DNA of 64,000 nucleotides from Vagococcus fessus. GTDB taxonomy: Bacteria; Bacillota; Bacilli; Lactobacillales; Vagococcaceae. Location of the stretch: assembly GCF_003987565.1 (NCBI RefSeq), contig NZ_NGJY01000001.1, positions 744,001 through 808,000 on the forward strand, given 5' to 3'. Every line of letters starts with the position of its first letter. Within the stretch, counting starts at the first letter, position 1. Positions 31,026 through 40,727 of this stretch are shown here, in pieces. Both the position numbers and the translations under genes were made by a program. The notes under the pieces were generated by a model, which was not told the DNA's origin, searched no databases, and worked only from the letters and a program-made list of their open reading frames with translations.

Positions 31026-31478
31026 TTAATTTAACTCTAACATCATCAAAATAGCATCTTCAAGTGGGTAGTGATAATAATTTTTACGCTTTCCCGTTTG
31101 GATAAAGCCATTTTTCATATAAAGCTGTCGTGCCGGCTCATTACTTTCTCTGACCTCAAGAAAAATAGCATGACACGTTTCTTCTTTTGCATAGCCTATA
31201 AGCTCGTTAAGCATTAATTTTGCATATCCTTTTCGCTTCTTATTAGATAAGACTGCTAAATTAATAATTTCAATCTCATCAAATAAAATATGAAAAGCAA
31301 GATAGGCAGTAATCTCGCCCACTTCTTCTACTATTAAATACTCACTTGAGTCCTGCGTTAGATCCTCGAAAAATTGTTTTTCTTTCCAAGGAGAGCCTGA
31401 CTGATATGAAGTTTCACTTATCAAAACTAACGCTTTGGCTAACTCATTATATTCATACGCTTTTTTTCTTTTTATCAT
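31026..31478 (-). CDS. rimI: Ribosomal protein S18 N-acetyltransferase RimI-like
   Basis: 150 residues of the GNAT fold. [12 protein letters not shown] near the start and [22 protein letters not shown] (acetyl-CoA loop) and [19 protein letters not shown] are RimI-like. I prefer the ATG at 31478, 9 nt after GAGG, over one five codons upstream. Either start lies inside the end of the preceding acetyltransferase gene, which suggests translational coupling. Confidence 0.8.
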   Translation of the reverse strand: MIKRKKAYEYNELAKALVLISETSYQSGSPWKEKQFFEDLTQDSSEYLIVEEVGEITAYLAFHILFDEIEIINLAVLSNKKRKGYAKLMLNELIGYAKEETCHAIFLEVRESNEPARQLYMKNGFIQTGKRKNYYHYPLEDAILMMLELN

Positions 31479-32028
31479 TTTTTTTATCCTCAAAAAGATA
31501 AAGCATCTCTAGTGCATCTTCTTTATCCTTATAATAGTATTCCTTCTTTATCGCTTTTGATTCAAATCCGAATTTTCGGTAAATGCGTTTGGCATCTAAA
31601 TTACTTACCCTCACTTCTAAAGATAGCGAGGTGTACCCATGTTTAATCGCCATTCTTTTTAATTCTGTAAGCAATAACAAACCTAACCCTTTACCTTGAA
31701 ACTCTGGATCAACAATCAGATTAGAAATATGACCGTCACCATTTTCAAAACGTGCTGATAAAAATGCCACACACTCTTTTTCACGTTCGACAACTAAATA
31801 TAGCACGGGAATTGAGCCGTTCATTTCGCTTAAGAAAGCCGTTCGTCCCCATGGTACTTCACCGTTATATACTTTTTTCTCAATCTTTATCAATTGCTTA
31901 ATATCAATGTAACGAACTTCCCTTAAATAATACGCTTCTTCTTTTATCTCTACTTTTTTTTCAGGATAAGTCATTCTTTTAGGAAGCTTCCCTTTTACTT
32001 TAGCTAGTATAGGTGATTTTTTCGACAT
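31453..32028 (-). CDS. Second GNAT acetyltransferase, RimI-like paralogue
   Basis: 191 residues from the ATG at 32028. A basic N-terminal extension of about 40 residues precedes a GNAT domain with VPWGRTAFLSEM, NLIVDPEFQGKGLGLLLL and LEVRVSNLDAKRIYRKFGF, so it clearly shares origin with the adjacent rimI. The C-terminus is a lysine-rich tail. Substrate unknown; N-terminal protein acetylation is the likely chemistry. It overlaps tsaB by 29 bp. Confidence 0.8.
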   Translation of the reverse strand: MSKKSPILAKVKGKLPKRMTYPEKKVEIKEEAYYLREVRYIDIKQLIKIEKKVYNGEVPWGRTAFLSEMNGSIPVLYLVVEREKECVAFLSARFENGDGHISNLIVDPEFQGKGLGLLLLTELKRMAIKHGYTSLSLEVRVSNLDAKRIYRKFGFESKAIKKEYYYKDKEDALEMLYLFEDKKNDKKKKSV

Positions 32029-32740
32029 AGTTACTTCCTGTTTCTTCATTTTTCTCAAGCCATTTTTCTTCTGCTTCTACCTTTTTCAAATAAATAGGTA
32101 CAAAGGCTTCTATAGAGTCTACCGGTTCCATCTCTTGGCCTAATAAAGCTAGAGAACTGGCATTGACTTCATTTACACCACCTGCAGAAACAAACTCCGC
32201 TTTAGGTAATTTTTCTTTTATCATCTCTTCAAAAATAACAGCATCTGTTCCGACAAAACGAATCGTTTCATCTGAAAATTGTGCTATTAAACTATCCAAC
32301 CAATTGTCTAACGAGCTATGGCGGTCTTCTATAATCGTTTCAAGTTGACCGTTCACCCATTTATAAGCTCCTGTGTATACGTTCAATCGTCTAGCATCAA
32401 ACAATGGAACGATAACCCCTTCATATCCTTTTGAATTGCTTGCCACTGCTGCCAAACTTGAGACACCAACTAAATCAATCCCCAATGTCCAAGCTAATGT
32501 TTTGGCTGTCGTTACGCCAATCCTTAGTCCTGTATAAGACCCTGGTCCTTTAGCTACAACAATTCTATCTAACTCTTTAGGTGACCATTTATTAGCTTTC
32601 ATCACAAAATCAATAGCAGGCATTAATGTCACACTATGATTTTTACTCGCCATTCCTAAATAATTACCGATAACTTTACCATCTTCTACTAAAGCCACAC
32701 CCAACCCTTGATTGGCTGTATCTATCGCTAATACTTTCAT
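32000..32740 (-). CDS. tsaB: tRNA threonylcarbamoyladenosine protein TsaB
   Basis: 246 residues starting at MKVLAIDTANQGLGVAL after GTGAGG. VAKGPGSYTGLRIGVTTAKTLA is the family signature. TsaB is an inactive TsaD relative that scaffolds the TsaB-TsaD-TsaE complex. Confidence 0.94.
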   Translation of the reverse strand: MKVLAIDTANQGLGVALVEDGKVIGNYLGMASKNHSVTLMPAIDFVMKANKWSPKELDRIVVAKGPGSYTGLRIGVTTAKTLAWTLGIDLVGVSSLAAVASNSKGYEGVIVPLFDARRLNVYTGAYKWVNGQLETIIEDRHSSLDNWLDSLIAQFSDETIRFVGTDAVIFEEMIKEKLPKAEFVSAGGVNEVNASSLALLGQEMEPVDSIEAFVPIYLKKVEAEEKWLEKNEETGSNYVEKITYTS

Positions 32741-32773
32741 TTTAATTTTCCTCACTTTTGTGCTGACGCTTTA

Positions 32774-33979
32774 TTATAATCCAACTAAATAATCAGCTGT
32801 ATTTATCCCTTGTGATACTAACTCATATAGTGCTGTGACTTGTTTCAATGTTTCTTCTTTAGATGATTCTTTCGTCACATTCACACACCCAATAATTTCC
32901 CAGAAATCTAAACTTGTTTCTGACAACACGCTTGGATTGAGTAACACTAAAGTTAAAACATACCCTTTATCCGTCTTTTCAATCACTAACGGTAAGCCAT
33001 ACTCTCTATCGTCACTTGAAGAAACTACCACTTGTTTTAAAACTAAAGCCTCTACAAAATGTGCCGCTTGGATTAATGCTGTCTTATCTTTCCCAACTAA
33101 CCTAATTGCTGGAATAGCCCACTCTAACTCTTCTAGCTCAATCGAAGTAAACAAGCTCATCTTTCTCGTTTGCTTCACTGCAGCTTTACTCAAAAGTGTT
33201 TGACCAATCGCTCCGTAAAATGACGCATGCTCAATACTTTCTGCAGCAGAACCACTAGGCGTCATACCACCCGTTTCACCTATAAAATAATGTGGGAATA
33301 TATCACTAAGCGTTACTAGTTTTTCAATTCTATCCTTACCATATGTCATCTCTTGATGGTTTTCTGATGAAAAATAAGCCTGTTGCTCAAATAACGGGTT
33401 TCTTTCAAATTGATAATTCCATGTTTCTCCTAATAAATTCATACGAATGAGACGTTGCGTTTGACGATTTTCTGTTTTACTGTCCCCTTCAAAGCCTTCA
33501 TTAGACATACATAATGGACAACGTTCTTTTTCCTCAGTTGCATCTGATAAACTAATAGAACTATCCCAAACAAGAAGATTCTCTTCGACAATAGGTTCTT
33601 TTACTGCTGCAACGAAATGATTAACCTCGTTAACTTCCGCGAAATAACGAGTAGCATCGTCTGGATCTTTCTCATAACGCTGAGCAAACAAGGCGTTTAC
33701 CACTGACGGAGGTGGTGTTAAACTATCCGCTAATTGCGTTTCTAATTCTTTAGATTGACCAGCTTCTAATTTTTTGAATTCTGAAACAACTTTTACAAGT
33801 GCTGTTAACGCATCTTCTACAGGCTCTTCTACTGTCTGTTGAGACAACTCCTCTAGCGTTTCTTCACCAATAATTCCAACTATTTTATTTTTTAAATACA
33901 GGCGGTCGAGTACCATCCAGCCTCCTGTTTTAATTGCTAATGAAATAAACTCTTCTATTAACTCTGACATTAACATCAT
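32774..33979 (-). CDS. Degenerate GalT-like protein (class II galactose-1-phosphate uridylyltransferase homologue)
   Basis: 401 residues against roughly 490 for Firmicutes GalT. LTPPPSVVNALFAQRYEKDP, CPLCMSNEGFEG, RLIRMNLLGETWNYQFERNP and FPHYFIGE line up with class II GalT. Where GalT has the catalytic stretch GGSIL-S/T-HDHFQGG, this protein reads TPSGSAAESIEHASFYGA, so the H-x-H nucleophile motif is lost. The frame is intact and the ribosome site (AAAGGA) is good, so it looks like an expressed pseudoenzyme rather than a pseudogene. It starts the tsaB group, 33 bp ahead of tsaB. Function unknown. Confidence 0.75.
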   Translation of the reverse strand: MMLMSELIEEFISLAIKTGGWMVLDRLYLKNKIVGIIGEETLEELSQQTVEEPVEDALTALVKVVSEFKKLEAGQSKELETQLADSLTPPPSVVNALFAQRYEKDPDDATRYFAEVNEVNHFVAAVKEPIVEENLLVWDSSISLSDATEEKERCPLCMSNEGFEGDSKTENRQTQRLIRMNLLGETWNYQFERNPLFEQQAYFSSENHQEMTYGKDRIEKLVTLSDIFPHYFIGETGGMTPSGSAAESIEHASFYGAIGQTLLSKAAVKQTRKMSLFTSIELEELEWAIPAIRLVGKDKTALIQAAHFVEALVLKQVVVSSSDDREYGLPLVIEKTDKGYVLTLVLLNPSVLSETSLDFWEIIGCVNVTKESSKEETLKQVTALYELVSQGINTADYLVGL

Positions 33980-34092
33980 TCATCGTCCTTTCCAGCTCTT
34001 TCATACTTTCATAAAAGTATCAAATTCTCTTTCATTTTACCAAACATCACTAGTAAAAACTATGATTTTAAACATATGTTACAGACAAACTA

Positions 34093-34121
34093 AAAAAAAC
34101 CTTGCCAATTAAATGACAAGG
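34093..34121 (-). terminator. Terminator after nagB
   Basis: Stem ACCTTG with CAAGGT extended by a G-U pair, followed on the minus strand by eight T. Confidence 0.75.
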
Positions 34122-34141
34122 TCTGTTTGATTCGTGACATA

Positions 34142-34855
34142 TTATAAAGAAGATAAACCTGCTAAAGCAGCTTCATCCGCAATTACTGTTACGTTAGGGT
34201 GTTTTTGTAACGCACTCGCTGGACAATCTTCAGTCATTTCGCCTTCAATCATTCCTTTTAAGGCATTAACTTTTGACTCACCATAAGCAACTAAAACAAT
34301 TTCTTTCGCTTTCATGATAGAACCAATTCCCATTGAGTAAGCTTGAGTTGGAACATCTTCTTTTTTCTCAAAGAAACGTTTATTTGACTCAATAGTTGAC
34401 TCTACTAAATCCACTTTACGTGTCAATGAATCAAATGGTGTCCCTGGTTCGTTAAACCCAATATGACCATTTGTTCCAATTCCTAAAATTTGTAAATCAA
34501 TAGGATTTTCTTCAATAATGCTATCATAACGCTCACACTCTTCTTCAGCATTTTTAGCCATGCCGTTTGGAACATATGAGTTTTTGAAAGGTTTTTTATT
34601 AAATAAGTTTTCGTTCATGAAAACACGGTAACTTTGAGAGTCTGTTTCTGATAAACCAACGTATTCATCTAAGTTAATAGCAACCATGTCAGAAAAATCA
34701 ACATCACTTTTAACCATTTCTTCATACATTGTAATCGGTGAGCTACCTGTTGCTAAACCTAAAACTTTAGCATTGCGCTCTTTCATTGCTGATTGAATAA
34801 GTTCAAAAGCTTTTTTTCCGCCTTCTGCTTGATCTTTAACTTTAATAATATTCAT
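34142..34855 (-). CDS. nagB: Glucosamine-6-phosphate deaminase
   Basis: 237 residues, short Firmicutes type. [19 protein letters not shown] and [18 protein letters not shown] are the active-site blocks. It converts glucosamine-6-phosphate to fructose-6-phosphate and ammonia, opposing GlmS. No nagA is next to it. Its promoter is overlapped by NagR-like boxes. Confidence 0.96.
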   Translation of the reverse strand: MNIIKVKDQAEGGKKAFELIQSAMKERNAKVLGLATGSSPITMYEEMVKSDVDFSDMVAINLDEYVGLSETDSQSYRVFMNENLFNKKPFKNSYVPNGMAKNAEEECERYDSIIEENPIDLQILGIGTNGHIGFNEPGTPFDSLTRKVDLVESTIESNKRFFEKKEDVPTQAYSMGIGSIMKAKEIVLVAYGESKVNALKGMIEGEMTEDCPASALQKHPNVTVIADEAALAGLSSL

Positions 34856-34873
34856 AATCTGTCATCTCCGTTT

Positions 34874-34911
34874 CGGTATAGTCCAATGTGGTATAGTCCA
34901 ATTATAGACCA
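34874..34911 (-). promoter_or_regulatory. NagR-like operators over the nagB start region
   Basis: CGGTATAGTCCA (34874-34885) and TGGTATAGTCCA (34889-34900) are tandem near-identical boxes, with a weaker third AATTATAGACCA (34900-34911) covering the -10. They resemble the palindromic dre sites (TGGTCTAGACCA type) of GntR-family NagR/DasR. The position downstream of and over the -10 predicts repression released by amino sugar phosphates. Confidence 0.65.
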
Positions 34912-34929
34912 GACCTCTTTTTTTAGCAA
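34901..34929 (-). promoter_or_regulatory. Sigma-A promoter of nagB
   Basis: TTGCTA (34924-34929), 17 bp, TATAAT (34901-34906) on the minus strand. Confidence 0.7.
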
Positions 34930-34949
34930 GACATAACTAAGAGAAAACA

Positions 34950-34992
34950 GCAAAAAAAGCATTGTAAAAATTAATGAGTTTTTACAATGCTC
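34950..34992 (-). terminator. Terminator after uxaC
   Basis: Perfect 13-bp stem AGCATTGTAAAAA with TTTTTACAATGCT, followed on the minus strand by TTTTTTTG. Confidence 0.88.
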
Positions 34993-35031
34993 TTTCAATA
35001 AAATATATTTCAAAGTTTTATTGAACTAACT

Positions 35032-36420
35032 CTATACTTCAAAATATTTGGTTGCATTTTTATAACAAATAGACTCAACAACCTCACCAAGCAGCTCATA
35101 ATCCTCAGGAACTTGTCCCTGAAGCACCCATTCCGAAATCAGCTCACATAAAATCCTTCTAAAATACTCGTGTCTTGGGTATGACAAGAAACTTCTGGAA
35201 TCTGTTAACATTCCAATAAAGTCTGCAAATACGCCACCTTCTGCTAAGGCTGTCATTTGATGTCTCATTCCAGAGTACGTATCATTGAACCACCAAGCAG
35301 ATCCAAACTGAATTTTACTCGGTTCTCCACCTTGGAAACACCCCATTAAAGCAACAATCGGCTCATAATCTTTAGGATTTAGTGAATAGACAATCACTTT
35401 AGGCAGTTCATTTGACACTACCAACGAATCAAATAACCCAACTAGACTTGATTCAATACATCCATCGGTCATTGCATCTACACCCGCATCAGGACCATAC
35501 GAATTAAATATCTTACTATTGTTATTTCTAGAAGCTTGCATATGCAACTGTGCAGTCCATCCATATCTATTATACAATTTCATTAAATCAGTTAATAAAT
35601 GTGATTGGTAAGCTTGGATTTCCTCATTAGAAATCACCTCTGAATTCATTACTTTAGAGAAAATAGAATTAATTTCATTTTTACTCATTCGACAAAAAAC
35701 AAAATGACCAAAACCATGATCGGATAAACGGCAACCGTTATCATTAAAATATATTATTCTTTGATGAAGTGATTCCACTAGTTGCTCGTAATTATTTATT
35801 GATTTCTCTGAAATTTTCTCCAATTCTTTAATATTGTCAACAAAATTAACACAACCGATATTTATGAAATTATCTGGTCTAAAAGTTGGATAAACTTTAA
35901 AAGATGATTCTTCGTGAGCTAATTTTTTATGAAATTCTAAGTCGCTTGTGGGATTGTCCGTAGTGCAAACAACTTTTACATCAAATCTTTTTATCAGTTC
36001 TCTAGTGGACATATTATCATTTTTTATAATCTTGTTTGCTTCATTCCAAATCTTATCAGCATTCTTTTTATTCAATAAATCCTCTATACCAAATATCCTC
36101 TTTAATTCTAGGTGAGTCCACACATATAAAGGATTACCTATACACTTTTGAATAGTTTCTGCCCATGCACAGAACTTATCATAATCAGAACCTGAACCAG
36201 TAATCAACTCCTCTGATATCCCATTAGCACGCATTAATCTCCATTTATAATGATCACCAGCCAACCAAGCTTCGGTTATATTCTCAAACTTCTGATTACT
36301 ATATATCTCCTCAGGATCTAAATGACAATGATAGTCAATAATCGGCATTTTTGTAGCATAATCATTGTACAATTTCTGTGCAACTTTGTTTTTTAATAGA
36401 AACGTTTCATCTAAGAACAT
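35032..36420 (-). CDS. uxaC: Glucuronate isomerase
   Basis: 462 residues from the ATG at 36420, preceded by AGGAGGG; the frame runs further upstream but without a ribosome site. IIDYHCHLDPEEI near residue 25 gives the metal-binding H-x-H, and WTAQLHMQASRNNN is typical. It converts glucuronate to fructuronate (or galacturonate to tagaturonate). It follows the symporter gene by 22 bp. Confidence 0.94.
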   Translation of the reverse strand: MFLDETFLLKNKVAQKLYNDYATKMPIIDYHCHLDPEEIYSNQKFENITEAWLAGDHYKWRLMRANGISEELITGSGSDYDKFCAWAETIQKCIGNPLYVWTHLELKRIFGIEDLLNKKNADKIWNEANKIIKNDNMSTRELIKRFDVKVVCTTDNPTSDLEFHKKLAHEESSFKVYPTFRPDNFINIGCVNFVDNIKELEKISEKSINNYEQLVESLHQRIIYFNDNGCRLSDHGFGHFVFCRMSKNEINSIFSKVMNSEVISNEEIQAYQSHLLTDLMKLYNRYGWTAQLHMQASRNNNSKIFNSYGPDAGVDAMTDGCIESSLVGLFDSLVVSNELPKVIVYSLNPKDYEPIVALMGCFQGGEPSKIQFGSAWWFNDTYSGMRHQMTALAEGGVFADFIGMLTDSRSFLSYPRHEYFRRILCELISEWVLQGQVPEDYELLGEVVESICYKNATKYFEV

Positions 36421-36442
36421 ATCTTTCCCTCCTAATATATAT

Positions 36443-37921
36443 TTAAATATTTTCATTCCATACATTTTCGTATTTATAGCCTGTCAAATCCTCAACTATA
36501 CTTTTAGTTTCATCGGCGACATCAGATTTTAATCCACCAGATTTCAATCTTTTAATTTCATCCACTACAACTTGATGTGTTTCTTTATTCAAATGAAAGC
36601 TAAATGTAACAATCATAGCTAGAACAAGTAAAATTCCTGTACCAAATAAAAATGTCATCAAAATAGTCGTAATCGCTTCTGGACTTTGAACTGTGGCACC
36701 CGTCACAAAACCACCTTCTTCTAAAATAAAACCTACCACAAAAGTAGCTATTGCAACTGTTGATTTACGTGTAAATGTCATCACAGCTGCGAATAAACCC
36801 TCGCGTCTCTTACATGTAACCATCTCATCTAAATCAGGGATAAAAGGAAAAACATTCCACGGTGTGCACTCTAAAATAGCTCTACCTACTTGATAAACTA
36901 ACGCAATGACATACAAGGTAAATACCATATTCACAGGCTGTTTTAAATAAACAACATAATATGCCCCCAACATAAGTAACATTATAGAATAACCTAATTG
37001 TAATAATCTAGAAGGTCCTATTTTAATCAATAAGTACCCTGCAAATAACGTAACAGGAATTCCTACAATACTCAAAGAAAGTAAATTTGCTGCAGTTACT
37101 GATGATACTTTTAAGCAATAGACCGCAAAGAAAATGAATACGGTATTGTGAACATCCTTACCTGTAAATGATAACAAATAAATCGCTAAGTGCTTTCTAA
37201 ATGCTCTTATTTTTAAAGTAGACATATAATCTTTAAATTCTTTCTTCAATGAAGCTCCTACGGATAAATTACTCTCTTCAATAACAACTTCTTCAGGACC
37301 TCTTTCCCAAGTCGTTCTGTAAGAAATAAATACACACACAGCAAAAATAATCGCAAGAACTAGACCGTTCACGAAATAAGGATGAGCTTTATCTTCACCC
37401 ATATACGCTATTAAACGACCTGGGATAAATGTAGCTAAAAAAGTACCTAAAGCCGAAATAATCATTCTTGCAGTCGATAATTTAGTTCGTCCAACAAAAT
37501 CATCTGTCATTTCTGAAGGGAGGGTTTCCCATGGAATCAACACACTAGCTGCAATAATCTCAAAAGCAAGATATGTAATTAGATAATACCAGTATCCTAA
37601 ATTCGGAATCCAAAGAAGGGCATACACTAACATCAGTGGTGACCCTATCAATAAAAAGAAATGTCGGCGGCCAAATTTACGTCCCAACTTCGTTTTATAA
37701 AAATTATCTGTTAAACTTCCTATAACTAAGCTAGAAAAAGCATCTACAATTCTTGCAATCCCAATAATTGAAGCTGCTTGAACAGCTGATAGTCCGGCAA
37801 ATGTTGTATAAAAATACAACATAAATGCACCAATAACAGTAAAGGCTCCGCCACCCATTATATCCGTCATACCAAACCCAACTGCTGTCGTTAATGATAT
37901 ATTATCTTTCTTTTTTATCAT
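36443..37921 (-). CDS. GPH-family sugar:cation symporter, probable hexuronate/glucuronide carrier
   Basis: 492 residues, twelve membrane segments. The N-terminal GFGMTDIMGGG, GSLTDNFYKTKLGRKFGRRHFF and PWETLPSEMTDD match the glycoside-pentoside-hexuronide symporter family (UidP, XynP, MelB). Its place between uxuA and uxaC points to glucuronate or glucuronide uptake. No beta-glucuronidase gene is in the window, so free hexuronate is the simpler cargo. Confidence 0.85.
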   Translation of the reverse strand: MIKKKDNISLTTAVGFGMTDIMGGGAFTVIGAFMLYFYTTFAGLSAVQAASIIGIARIVDAFSSLVIGSLTDNFYKTKLGRKFGRRHFFLLIGSPLMLVYALLWIPNLGYWYYLITYLAFEIIAASVLIPWETLPSEMTDDFVGRTKLSTARMIISALGTFLATFIPGRLIAYMGEDKAHPYFVNGLVLAIIFAVCVFISYRTTWERGPEEVVIEESNLSVGASLKKEFKDYMSTLKIRAFRKHLAIYLLSFTGKDVHNTVFIFFAVYCLKVSSVTAANLLSLSIVGIPVTLFAGYLLIKIGPSRLLQLGYSIMLLMLGAYYVVYLKQPVNMVFTLYVIALVYQVGRAILECTPWNVFPFIPDLDEMVTCKRREGLFAAVMTFTRKSTVAIATFVVGFILEEGGFVTGATVQSPEAITTILMTFLFGTGILLVLAMIVTFSFHLNKETHQVVVDEIKRLKSGGLKSDVADETKSIVEDLTGYKYENVWNENI

Positions 37922-37942
37922 GAATCCATCCTCCTTATCGGT

Positions 37943-37958
37943 TGTGAAACGCTTTCAA
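37943..37958 (-). promoter_or_regulatory. cre-like box upstream of the symporter-uxaC genes
   Basis: The minus strand TTGAAAGCGTTTCACA has a perfect cre left half and a right half displaced by one base. It sits just before the symporter ribosome site. Confidence 0.45.
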
Positions 37959-37994
37959 TGCAATAGAAAAGAAAAACCAATAATCAAAATATAT

Positions 37995-38008
37995 TATTAG
38001 TTTTCTTT
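37995..38008 (-). promoter_or_regulatory. Half-operator in the uxuA-symporter gap
   Basis: On the minus strand AAAGAAAACTAATA is identical for 14 bp to the sequence over the uxuB operator at 40698-40713 but lacks the second arm. It may be a weaker site for the same regulator. Confidence 0.35.
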
Positions 38009-38015
38009 TTCAACT

Positions 38016-39083
38016 CTAGCAGCTCTTATTTAACGCTTCCCATAAACCATTAAGATACGTTATCCCTAATGCTCTATCGTATAAACCATATCCAGGTCTC
38101 CCTGTCTCACCCCAGATCATTCTACCGTGATCCGGTCTTATATAACCATCAAATCCATTATCATAAAGTGCCTTCATAATTCTATACATATCTAAAGAAC
38201 CTTCAGTTGATAAATGCGCTGATTCATAAAAGTCTCTACCCTCTGTAAAACAAATATTTCTAACATGAGCAAAATGAATACGGTCACGTTTCGTAAACTC
38301 AGAAATAATTTCATAGACATCATTTGTCGGATCTTCAGCAATACTCCCTGTACATAAAGTAATTCCATTAGCCGGACTATCAACCACACTACAAAGCCAA
38401 TTTAAATCCTCTCTATTTTTAACTACTCTAGGTAAATTAAAAATTGAATAGGGTGGATCATCTGGATGAACTGCCATTTTCATCCCTACTTCTTCACACG
38501 TTGGAATAATCGCTTTTAAAAAATATTCAAAATTAGCTCTTAAAACTTCTTCATTGACATCTTTATAACTTTCAAATAGATATTTCACATGTTCCAAACG
38601 TTCCGGCTCCCAACCAGGTAGCGTATAGCCACCAGAAGAAGCCTCAACCTCTTTAACAATCTCTTCAGGTTCTTTATCAATTCCTGCTTCTTCAAAGGCT
38701 AATGTATAAGAGCCATCAGGCAATTTATAATTTAGATCTGTTTTAATCCAATCAAAAATAGGCATAAAATTATAACAAATCACTTCTATTCCATATTCAG
38801 CTAAATTTCTGATAGTCGCTTTATAATTTTCAATATATTTATCACGTGAAGGTAAACCAATTTTTATGTCATCATGAACATTTACACTCTCAATAACTTT
38901 TAAAGTTAAACCAGCTGCTTCAATTTCTTCTTTCAATTCTTTAATTTTATCCTTTGGCCAAACTTCTCCTGCTGGAATATCAAATAATGTCCCAACTATC
39001 CCTTTTGCTCCTGGAATTTGTTTGACTTGCTCAAGCGTTATCTTTTCACTATCCGAGCCATACCATCTAAATGTCATTTCCAT
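38016..39083 (-). CDS. uxuA: Mannonate dehydratase
   Basis: 355 residues from MEMTFRWYGSDSEKIT. VKQIPGAKGIVGTLFD, MAVHPDDPPYSIFNLPRVV and DGYIRPDHGRMIWGE are the family blocks. It dehydrates D-mannonate to 2-keto-3-deoxygluconate. One base separates its ATG from the uxuB stop, implying coupling. Confidence 0.96.
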   Translation of the reverse strand: MEMTFRWYGSDSEKITLEQVKQIPGAKGIVGTLFDIPAGEVWPKDKIKELKEEIEAAGLTLKVIESVNVHDDIKIGLPSRDKYIENYKATIRNLAEYGIEVICYNFMPIFDWIKTDLNYKLPDGSYTLAFEEAGIDKEPEEIVKEVEASSGGYTLPGWEPERLEHVKYLFESYKDVNEEVLRANFEYFLKAIIPTCEEVGMKMAVHPDDPPYSIFNLPRVVKNREDLNWLCSVVDSPANGITLCTGSIAEDPTNDVYEIISEFTKRDRIHFAHVRNICFTEGRDFYESAHLSTEGSLDMYRIMKALYDNGFDGYIRPDHGRMIWGETGRPGYGLYDRALGITYLNGLWEALNKSC

Positions 39084-39084
39084 T

Positions 39085-40680
39085 TTACTTTTCACCCTCG
39101 CTTTGTAATAATTCTTGCAATGTATTTCGAACACTTCCTGTGCCAGAAATCATTTTATTAAAATACATTTCTATTTTTTTACCTAAACCTATAGCATAAC
39201 AATCACAACCAAAAATAGACTCATTTTCTAAGATAACTCTCAATTCGCTTTCCTCTGATAAAGAATCACCCAATTTCAAATCAGATAATTCTTCGTTAAG
39301 AAATGTAAGCATAGGATCTGGACTCGGTTCAAATATCTGACCCTCATCATTTACTCCCATCAAATAACGACACCATGCTGCAATTGTTAATGGAATATAT
39401 TCTAAATCTGATACATCTAATTTCTCAGAACTGTTATATTTATTCAAAGTCTCACCAAAACGTATCGCCATTTTTTGAGAGGTATCTGTCGCGATACGTT
39501 GTGGAGTATCAGGAATATATTTGTTAGGTAAACGAGTTTCAATAACTTCATCAATGAACTCTTTAGGATTAATAATCCCTGGGTTAACAACTACTGGTAG
39601 CCCTTCTGAATAGCCTATTTTTTTTACCAATTCTCTTAAATCAGAATCTTTCATTTCATCAGAAATAGAATCATAACCTAATAAACAACCAAATATAGCC
39701 AATGTTGTATGTAATGGATTTAGACATGTCGTTACTTTCATAGCATCTACTTTATCAACAGTTTCTCTATCGGTAAGTATTACTCCCACTTCTTCAAACC
39801 TTGGTCGTCCATTTGGAAAATCATCTTCTATAACTAAGTAATGCGTTTCTTCTGTATTTACAAATGGTGCTATATTAGTATGTTTTTTTGAATGTAAAAT
39901 TCCAACAAAGTCGCTTGCGCTTTCTTTTAATAATTCTTCTACCGTTTCAGAAGGATTAGGCGTTATTCTATCAATCATAGTCCAAGGGAAACTAATTGAA
40001 CTATTTATATATTCTAAAAACTCTTTCGGTACATATCCATTATCTAGCCATTTATTAGCAATAGTCAAAACACTATCTTCTAGAATCTGTCCATTTCTAG
40101 AAAAATTATCTGTAGAAACAAGTGCTAATGGTTTACCATTTTTATAAAAACGAGTCAATATTAGATAAACCAACTGACTGATTGTATGCTCCGCCTTTTC
40201 TGGCAAATTATTTAAATCTTTTTCAACAAAAGGAAAAAATTTACCTTTCATATCCGATAATTTATACGCTTTTTCTGTTATTGAAAAAGTCACTAACTGT
40301 AAAGTTTCACTCTCAAAAATCGTTCTAAGTTCTTTTTGTCCTGTAGTATCTGGAGCAAGATAATAACTTTCGGAAACCGATGAGATTAATCGTTTATCTA
40401 ATGCTCCATTACTTTTCATGATTACCTGTAAAATTTTATTATCATATTGGTGATATATATTTTCGATAACTTCTTCATCGTAAGTTTCCGCTACAACAAC
40501 ACCCTTATCAGTTAGACCTTTCACCAACAAATCATCAGCTATCTCAGCGTGAAATGCTCTAAAAAGATTACCCCCTCCAAAGTGTACCCAAGTTGGCGCT
40601 TCTTTTGTTTTACTTCTCATTCCTGATATATCATACTCCGGATAAAAGATACTACTTTCACTATTTTTATTATTCTTCAT
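39085..40680 (-). CDS. uxuB: Fructuronate reductase (mannitol dehydrogenase family)
   Basis: 531 residues from the ATG at 40680 after GGAAGGTGG. THE NAD-binding start reads VHFGGGNLFRAFHAE, and STDNFSRNG, SFPWTMIDRITP and VIEDDFPNGRP are typical of the long-chain mannitol dehydrogenase family. It reduces fructuronate to mannonate. First gene of the uxuB-uxuA unit. KDG kinase and aldolase genes are not in the window. Confidence 0.9.
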   Translation of the reverse strand: MKNNKNSESSIFYPEYDISGMRSKTKEAPTWVHFGGGNLFRAFHAEIADDLLVKGLTDKGVVVAETYDEEVIENIYHQYDNKILQVIMKSNGALDKRLISSVSESYYLAPDTTGQKELRTIFESETLQLVTFSITEKAYKLSDMKGKFFPFVEKDLNNLPEKAEHTISQLVYLILTRFYKNGKPLALVSTDNFSRNGQILEDSVLTIANKWLDNGYVPKEFLEYINSSISFPWTMIDRITPNPSETVEELLKESASDFVGILHSKKHTNIAPFVNTEETHYLVIEDDFPNGRPRFEEVGVILTDRETVDKVDAMKVTTCLNPLHTTLAIFGCLLGYDSISDEMKDSDLRELVKKIGYSEGLPVVVNPGIINPKEFIDEVIETRLPNKYIPDTPQRIATDTSQKMAIRFGETLNKYNSSEKLDVSDLEYIPLTIAAWCRYLMGVNDEGQIFEPSPDPMLTFLNEELSDLKLGDSLSEESELRVILENESIFGCDCYAIGLGKKIEMYFNKMISGTGSVRNTLQELLQSEGEK

Positions 40681-40697
40681 CACTCTTCCACCTTCCA

Positions 40698-40713
40698 AAC
40701 TAACATATTAGTT
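40698..40713. promoter_or_regulatory. Operator A of the uxu regulator
   Basis: AACTAACATATTAGTT, an inverted repeat between the uxuB promoter and its ribosome site. Its reverse-strand twin at 40804-40819 differs by one base, so both are likely bound by the divergent GntR protein. Confidence 0.65.
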
Positions 40714-40727
40714 TTCTTTACAAAATA

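Noticed and set aside
32774-33979. Calling the GalT-like gene a pseudogene
   Set aside because: No frameshift or internal stop, good ribosome site, and several preserved blocks; a pseudoenzyme fits better than decay.
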